Part shown: positions 59,040 to 64,000 of the stretch, in pieces
Numbering within the stretch: position 1 is the first letter of the stretch
How the letters are laid out: each line of letters opens with the position of its first letter
Assembly (NCBI RefSeq): GCF_964059965.1
Contig: NZ_OZ060923.1
Location: 558,001-622,000, forward strand
Direction: 5' to 3'
DNA length: 64,000 nt
From: Fukatsuia anoeciicola
GTDB taxonomy: Bacteria > Pseudomonadota > Gammaproteobacteria > Enterobacterales > Enterobacteriaceae
Program-made: the position numbers and the translations under genes
The notes under the pieces: model-generated
What the model was told of the DNA's origin: nothing
Database searches by the model: none
The model's input: the letters and a program-made list of their open reading frames with translations, nothing else

Positions 59040-60428
59040 GTGGCTAAAGTAGTTAAATATGCATTTATCTGTAATGAATGTGGTATGCATTATTCACGTT
59101 GGCACGGGCAGTGTAACTCTTGTCTTACTTGGAATAATATTACTGAAGTACACATAGCAGCAATATCCTCTACTTCTATTTTACATAATAAGAATTTTGT
59201 AGGCTATGCTGGCAATGATAGTATTAATAAAGTTCAACAACTATCAACAATTAACATTAAAAAACTGCCTCGTTTTTCTAGCGGATTTAAGGAATTTGAT
59301 CGAGTACTAGGTGGGGGTATAGTCCCAGGAAGTACTATTCTTATTGGTGGTAACCCAGGTGCTGGTAAAAGTACCTTATTATTACAGACATTATGTAAAC
59401 TCGCTTCCCAAATGAAAACTCTATATATTACTGGTGAAGAGTCATTACAACAGATAGCAATGCGCGCTCATCGCATTAATCTAGATAACGTTAATCTATA
59501 TATGTTGTCAGAAACTAGTATTGAACAGATTTGTTTGATTACTAAGCAAGAGCAATCACAATTAATAGTTATAGATTCAATTCAAGTAATGTACATTGCT
59601 AATATTCATTCTTCACCAGGTAGTATAGTACAAGTACGGGAAAGTGCTGCTTATTTAACCCGTTTTGCTAAAACTCACGGAGTAGTAATTATTATGATTG
59701 GGCACATAACAAAGGATGGCGCCCTAGCAGGTCCTAAAATTTTAGAACATTGTATTGATTGTTCTATAATGCTTGATGGTGAGAGCGATTCTCGCTTTCG
59801 TACGTTACGCAGCTATAAAAATCGTTTTGGTGCTGTTAACGAACTAGGAGTATTTATGATGACAGAACAAGGACTGCGTGAAGTAAATAACCCTTCTGCA
59901 ATTTTTCTAAGTCATAGTGATAATATGATGGCTGGTAGTTTAGTTATGGTAATATGGGAAGGTACACGTCCTTTATTAGTTGAAATTCAGGCATTAGTAG
60001 ATCATTCGATACTATCTAATCCACGCCGTGTAACTGTGGGGCTCGAGCAAAACCGTCTAGTAATATTATTGGCAGTTTTACATCGTCATGGTAGTTTACA
60101 AATGTCAAATCAAGATGTCTTTATAAATGTTGTTGGTGGAGTAAAAGTTACTGAAACAAGTGCTGATTTAGCATTATTATTGGCTTTAGTTTCTAGTTTT
60201 CGTAACCACCCCTTACCAAAAAACATTATCGTATTTGGTGAAGTAGGTCTATCTGGAGAAATCAGGCCAGTACCTAATGGACAAGAACGTATAGCTGAAG
60301 CCGCTAAACATGGCTTTATTCGTGCTATTATTCCTTATGCTAATATACCGAAAAAAAAATTATCCACAATGCAGATATTTGGTGTAAAAAAATTGACAGC
60401 AGCATTAGAAATATTAGATAATTTTTAA
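59040..60428 (+). CDS. radA: DNA repair protein RadA
   Basis: Branch-migration helicase of recombination. The 462 residues (E. coli 460) include the N-terminal zinc finger (CNECG...CNSC), Walker A GGNPGAGKST, the RadA-specific KNRFG motif in YKNRFGAVNELG and the Lon-like C-terminal domain. GTG start after GAGG. A branch-migration protein is kept in a genome with large inverted repeats, where recombination between arms could matter (inference). recA is not in the window. Confidence 0.96.
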   Translation: MAKVVKYAFICNECGMHYSRWHGQCNSCLTWNNITEVHIAAISSTSILHNKNFVGYAGNDSINKVQQLSTINIKKLPRFSSGFKEFDRVLGGGIVPGSTILIGGNPGAGKSTLLLQTLCKLASQMKTLYITGEESLQQIAMRAHRINLDNVNLYMLSETSIEQICLITKQEQSQLIVIDSIQVMYIANIHSSPGSIVQVRESAAYLTRFAKTHGVVIIMIGHITKDGALAGPKILEHCIDCSIMLDGESDSRFRTLRSYKNRFGAVNELGVFMMTEQGLREVNNPSAIFLSHSDNMMAGSLVMVIWEGTRPLLVEIQALVDHSILSNPRRVTVGLEQNRLVILLAVLHRHGSLQMSNQDVFINVVGGVKVTETSADLALLLALVSSFRNHPLPKNIIVFGEVGLSGEIRPVPNGQERIAEAAKHGFIRAIIPYANIPKKKLSTMQIFGVKKLTAALEILDNF

Positions 60429-62066
60429 TTAATAGCCTTTTATTTATTATATCACGTTAATTTGATTACTAATATAGTATAAGATTTTTATTAAAATATG
60501 CCTTATCATAATAAAATACTATAAATTTTATAAAATATTTTATAAATATAGTCGTATTACTTAAATAATATTACTAATTTTAACTATTAATTATAATAAT
60601 AATTCTAACAACTCCAACTATAAGTTTTATAAATTAGCTATTAACGTAATTTTTATTCTATAATTAAATAAATTTAATTTAAATAAATATACTGTACTAT
60701 GTATGATTCTCATATAGTTTATAAATTAAAAAATAAAAAATATTTATTACTAATCATTTAAATTTTAATTCTAAACTATAAAATAGTATCCTATTATAAT
60801 CTAATTTAAATAAAACTATAAGAAAAATAAAAAGATAATATCATATTATTAATTTATATAAAGTGTTTTAACTTAATCTAATTTGTATTTAATAAAATTT
60901 TTTAGATCTGAAAAATAAACAGAAAAATATTAAAATATACCTCAGTTTTTAATATTATATCTTAAATATTCTAATATTTATAGAGCACATGTTATCCATA
61001 ATAATAACCGTTACTTTAGGATATTTTAGGTATAAAATTTTAGATTATTTTAGGTATAGAAAATATTGCTTTTAACATTGTAATTAAAAGCATCAATAAT
61101 TAATAATATCTCTTAGGGATACCTAATAAATTATTACATACTCTAATTACTAAAACGTAAATTATAGAGTATACAAGTTTTATAGCAAAATTTACTATAC
61201 TTCAAATATAATAGATACTTCAAATGTTTCTACTAAATATTAAGTATCCTATATTAATAAAAAATCTAAATAACTCTCTATACTAAGTATACAATACTAT
61301 CGTATCTATTTAGTAGTAATTTTACTAGATGTTAGGTGATGTTTGATTTATTTAATTTACTACTTTAGATTACTATTTTCTATACTAAAGTGTATTGTTG
61401 TTTATATATAGACTAGAGCTTATTTTTTCTTTAATAGATAGTGCATATTAACTAAATATTAATAAATAGTAATATTAATAAATCAGCAAAAAATTTTATA
61501 ATTAAAAATTATTAAAATAATAAAATATAGTATTGGTTAATTATTAAAATATTAATCCTAAAGTTAAATGCTAGCAGAAGGAACTAATAATTATATAGCA
61601 AATTATTATAAATAGTAAATTTTTAATAATTATTACCTAGTATTTTCCTTATTAATTTCAGGAATATCTTCGTTAAGAGTATTCTAAGATTTTAATCTAA
61701 AAATATATTTTTATGTTAATCTTATATAAAAAATATTTTTTAAATCTTAATTATTATATTATAAATTTACTATATTTTATAATAATCATTATATTTTATA
61801 CCATATAATTTATGCTAATATTTTTATAACTGTTAAAGAAAGATTTAATTAATTTATCATCTTAAGAATTCATATCAGAATTAGTCAAATGTTTAGTGAT
61901 TTTATAGAAAAGATTTTTCTTAGATAAAACTATGTTACTAGACATTATTGCTATTAAACTACATGTTAGATTACGTTAAGTAGTTAAAATTAGTATATAA
62001 TAAATAAAACATTTACAAAAAAATTATCGTTTACTAGTTACTAATAAGAAATTAAAGTATATTTAG
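60429..62066. other. Decayed DNA between radA and fre
   Basis: Contains dispersed repeat copy B. nadR, which follows radA in E. coli, was not recognised. Confidence 0.5.
60960..61500 (-). repeat. Degenerate dispersed repeat, copy B
   Basis: Reverse-strand partner of copy A (43550-44065), at a similarity I would estimate at roughly three quarters by eye. The minus-strand end reads NMCSINIRIFKI-stop, like A and D. Confidence 0.5.
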
Positions 62067-62768
62067 TTAAATAAAGGTAAAAGCATCACCATAAATATGG
62101 GATTTTTGTGCAGCGCGTTCTGCACAAAATCGTTCACGCGCAATTTTAGCCATTTCAAAACGACCAGCAATATAAATATCTTGTTTTGCTAATGAATAAT
62201 AATCTTTTAGTACTACATGTAATACATTACCAGTTCTACCCTGCCAACTTTTATTTGATTGCTCAATTACCGGAACTATATGTAATTGTGGATATTTAAT
62301 TGTTAGCATTTTTAGTTCATGTAAATTATAAAGATCCTTAGCTATACGCCCCCCCCAATAAAGAGATATTTCACGATTTGGTTGTTCATCTAATGCTGCT
62401 AGCAAAATAGAACGAATATATGAAAAACCTGTACCACCAGCTATTAATAATAAAGGACGCTTACATTTTTTACGAAACCAGGCATTACCATAAGGCATAT
62501 CAATGTTTAGTGTTTTATTTTTTAGAATTTTATTCATTATAGCTATTGCGTATAAATTAAATTCTGAAGCGTAAATATGGAGTTCAAGATATTTATGCTG
62601 GGAGGGTATAGACGCAATTGAAAATGGACGTTTATCATATTTATTTATAATAACCATTAGATATTGACCAGCATAAAATGAAAATGGCATATAAGGAACT
62701 AATTTTACCCGATATACTGTTTCAGTAATATTATCTATAGAGGCAACTTTACAATTTAAAATTGTCAT
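62067..62768 (-). CDS. fre: NAD(P)H-flavin reductase
   Basis: Reduces free flavins and supports ferric reduction and ribonucleotide reductase activation. The 233 residues equal E. coli Fre: YRVKLVPYMPFSFYAGQYLM, RPFSIAS (flavin), AGGTGFSYIRSILL (NADPH) and YIAGRFEMAKIARERFC. A G8 tract (C8 on the plus strand, 62349-62356) encodes the conserved YWGGR. ubiD, its upstream partner in E. coli, is a relic. Confidence 0.97.
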   Translation of the reverse strand: MTILNCKVASIDNITETVYRVKLVPYMPFSFYAGQYLMVIINKYDKRPFSIASIPSQHKYLELHIYASEFNLYAIAIMNKILKNKTLNIDMPYGNAWFRKKCKRPLLLIAGGTGFSYIRSILLAALDEQPNREISLYWGGRIAKDLYNLHELKMLTIKYPQLHIVPVIEQSNKSWQGRTGNVLHVVLKDYYSLAKQDIYIAGRFEMAKIARERFCAERAAQKSHIYGDAFTFI

Positions 62769-62784
62769 GTATTCTTTCTCTATA

Positions 62785-63130
62785 TTAGTATTTAGACGCT
62801 AAATCTAATATAGCTAGTTTATCCTAAATTTTATCGATGTATGCGTAATTTTTTAATCTACTTTAACAGAGTATTTAATTAAAGTAGGTCTTTATCTTTA
62901 ATTAATTAGTTGTATAGGTCTCTATTTTTAATTCTAGTTTAAATATTAAAAAAATCTAAATAATAAATTAAATATTTTTATTAAAATATCTTATTCACGA
63001 GATATACACAGATTATTATCTGTCTAAATATATCATTTAAATTACATACATTACTTTATTACCATAACTAGTATATTACTTTTTATAATTACTATAGACA
63101 TATAATAAGAGCACCATGAAAACTACTATT
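62785..63130 (-). pseudogene. ubiD: ubiD relic (C-terminal part)
   Basis: Just upstream of fre, as in E. coli. The minus strand ends with AYIDKI-stop-DKLAILDLASKY-stop, against UbiD AHIDAIWDELAIFNNGKSA, with Trp changed to TAG. Further upstream ALIICL...LW can be matched to VIVCDDD...VIW. UbiD decarboxylates the ubiquinone precursor; the intact succinate dehydrogenase in this window normally needs ubiquinone. Confidence 0.65.
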
Positions 63131-64000
63131 GAAAACATTAACTAACTTTTATATCATTATTAATAATTTAAGTTATCTCTATGGTTAAATAATCAATATA
63201 TAATTAATTTATTTTTTTATTAATAGTTATTAAGAATAAATACCTAAATTTTTTATCTTATATTTTTTTAGAATTTATACTTTTGATAATAATTAGCACT
63301 AATTATACTAGTAGTACTATAATTTAATCAGCAGTGAATAATTAAAATATAGTATAAATTAATACTATTTTCCTAATAAATTTTTTTAAGAAATTACTTC
63401 TTAATATATTTAGTAGCATATTAAATATTTGCTTAAATTTTAGTAAATTATTAAAATTAAATATAAAAATTTTTTGATAGTCTTAGCTATTTTAAAGTAC
63501 TAATAATACATTTATTTTTATATAAAGTACTTATATCTTTTTACTACATATTTAATATCACTAACTTAATAGAATTGAACAGATTATATAATACTAGTAA
63601 CTTTATAACTAGTAGAGTTCTAAAGTAATAGAATAAAATATTAGCACATAAAGTATGATTAATAGTATCAATTATTTTCAAATAGTTATTAATTTATTAA
63701 TAAAAAATATTTAAACCTCTTACCTTTTTATTCAAGTAATTTAATAAATTTAAATAATTACTATCTAACTATATTAAAACTACCATTATTAACGTTAATA
63801 TTTTAACACATATTAGTCTAAAAACTACACTTATATTCCTATCTATAAATAACTATAGGTATCTATATATTTTATATTACCATAAATTCTTACTACTATT
63901 TAGGTTAATTCTTTAGTATATAATAACTATATTTACTATTAGCAACTTATAAAGCATATTATATATTAAGGGTCTTATTTTTAATTACTAATACATGTCA
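63131..64000. other. Decayed DNA to the right edge
   Basis: Expected to hold the N-terminal two thirds of the ubiD relic, but I could not follow it. No intact gene. Confidence 0.5.

Overview
The window looks like chromosome from a host-restricted gammaproteobacterial (Enterobacterales-type) endosymbiont in an advanced but unfinished stage of genome reduction. Every intact gene I recognise has a close E. coli counterpart, often in E. coli order: rpsO-pnp-deaD, holD|rsmC, sdhCDAB-sucABCD, znuBC|znuA-mepM-lpxM-zwf. The DNA is extremely AT-rich and only about 54 % of it is intact coding sequence. There are no tRNA or rRNA genes, no CRISPR array and no intact transposase. A blood-feeding-insect symbiont such as the bat-fly Aschnera group is a reasonable first comparison, but that is a guess from gene content and style.

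Many of the long gaps are not empty. Reading them against the expected E. coli neighbour gives gene relics in their ancestral positions, with Gln/Glu/Trp codons turned into TAA/TAG: nlpI (after pnp), rimI (after holD), mnmC (before fabB), gltA (before sdhC), pykA and hexR (between lpxM and zwf), yccA, acyP and rlmI (around tusE), bioB and bioC (biotin operon), cydD (after trxB), ubiD (before fre), and an ABC-exporter ATPase near 1.3-1.6 kb.

Layout: 0-2.4 kb decayed DNA with the start of a minus-strand gene at the left edge; 2.4-8.7 kb rpsO, pnp, (nlpI), deaD, smrB; 9.5-16.6 kb lysP, purA, holD|rsmC, fabB with a FabR-like operator; 17-26.7 kb the unbroken TCA block sdhCDAB-sucABCD; 27.4-35.1 kb a palindromic locus with two inverted copies of a small heat-shock protein gene around a 5.2-kb loop; 36.1-43.1 kb zinc uptake, mepM, lpxM, zwf; 44.3 kb tusE; 48.1-57.0 kb a larger palindromic locus with two inverted copies of bioA, a bioB relic and an 87-residue ORF around a 1.6-kb loop carrying bioD; 57.3-62.8 kb trxB, radA, fre; then ubiD debris to the end.

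Metabolic reading (inference): the cell keeps 2-oxoglutarate to fumarate but has lost citrate synthase here, imports lysine, keeps the oxidative pentose phosphate entry enzyme without its HexR repressor, and keeps zinc uptake with a recognisable Zur box. Biotin synthesis is puzzling: bioA and bioD are intact while bioB and bioC beside them are dead. Succinate dehydrogenase is intact although ubiD has decayed. The most unusual structural theme is inverted duplication at every scale, from perfect 28-46 bp palindromes in decayed DNA to kilobase arms differing almost only in homopolymer or microsatellite length.
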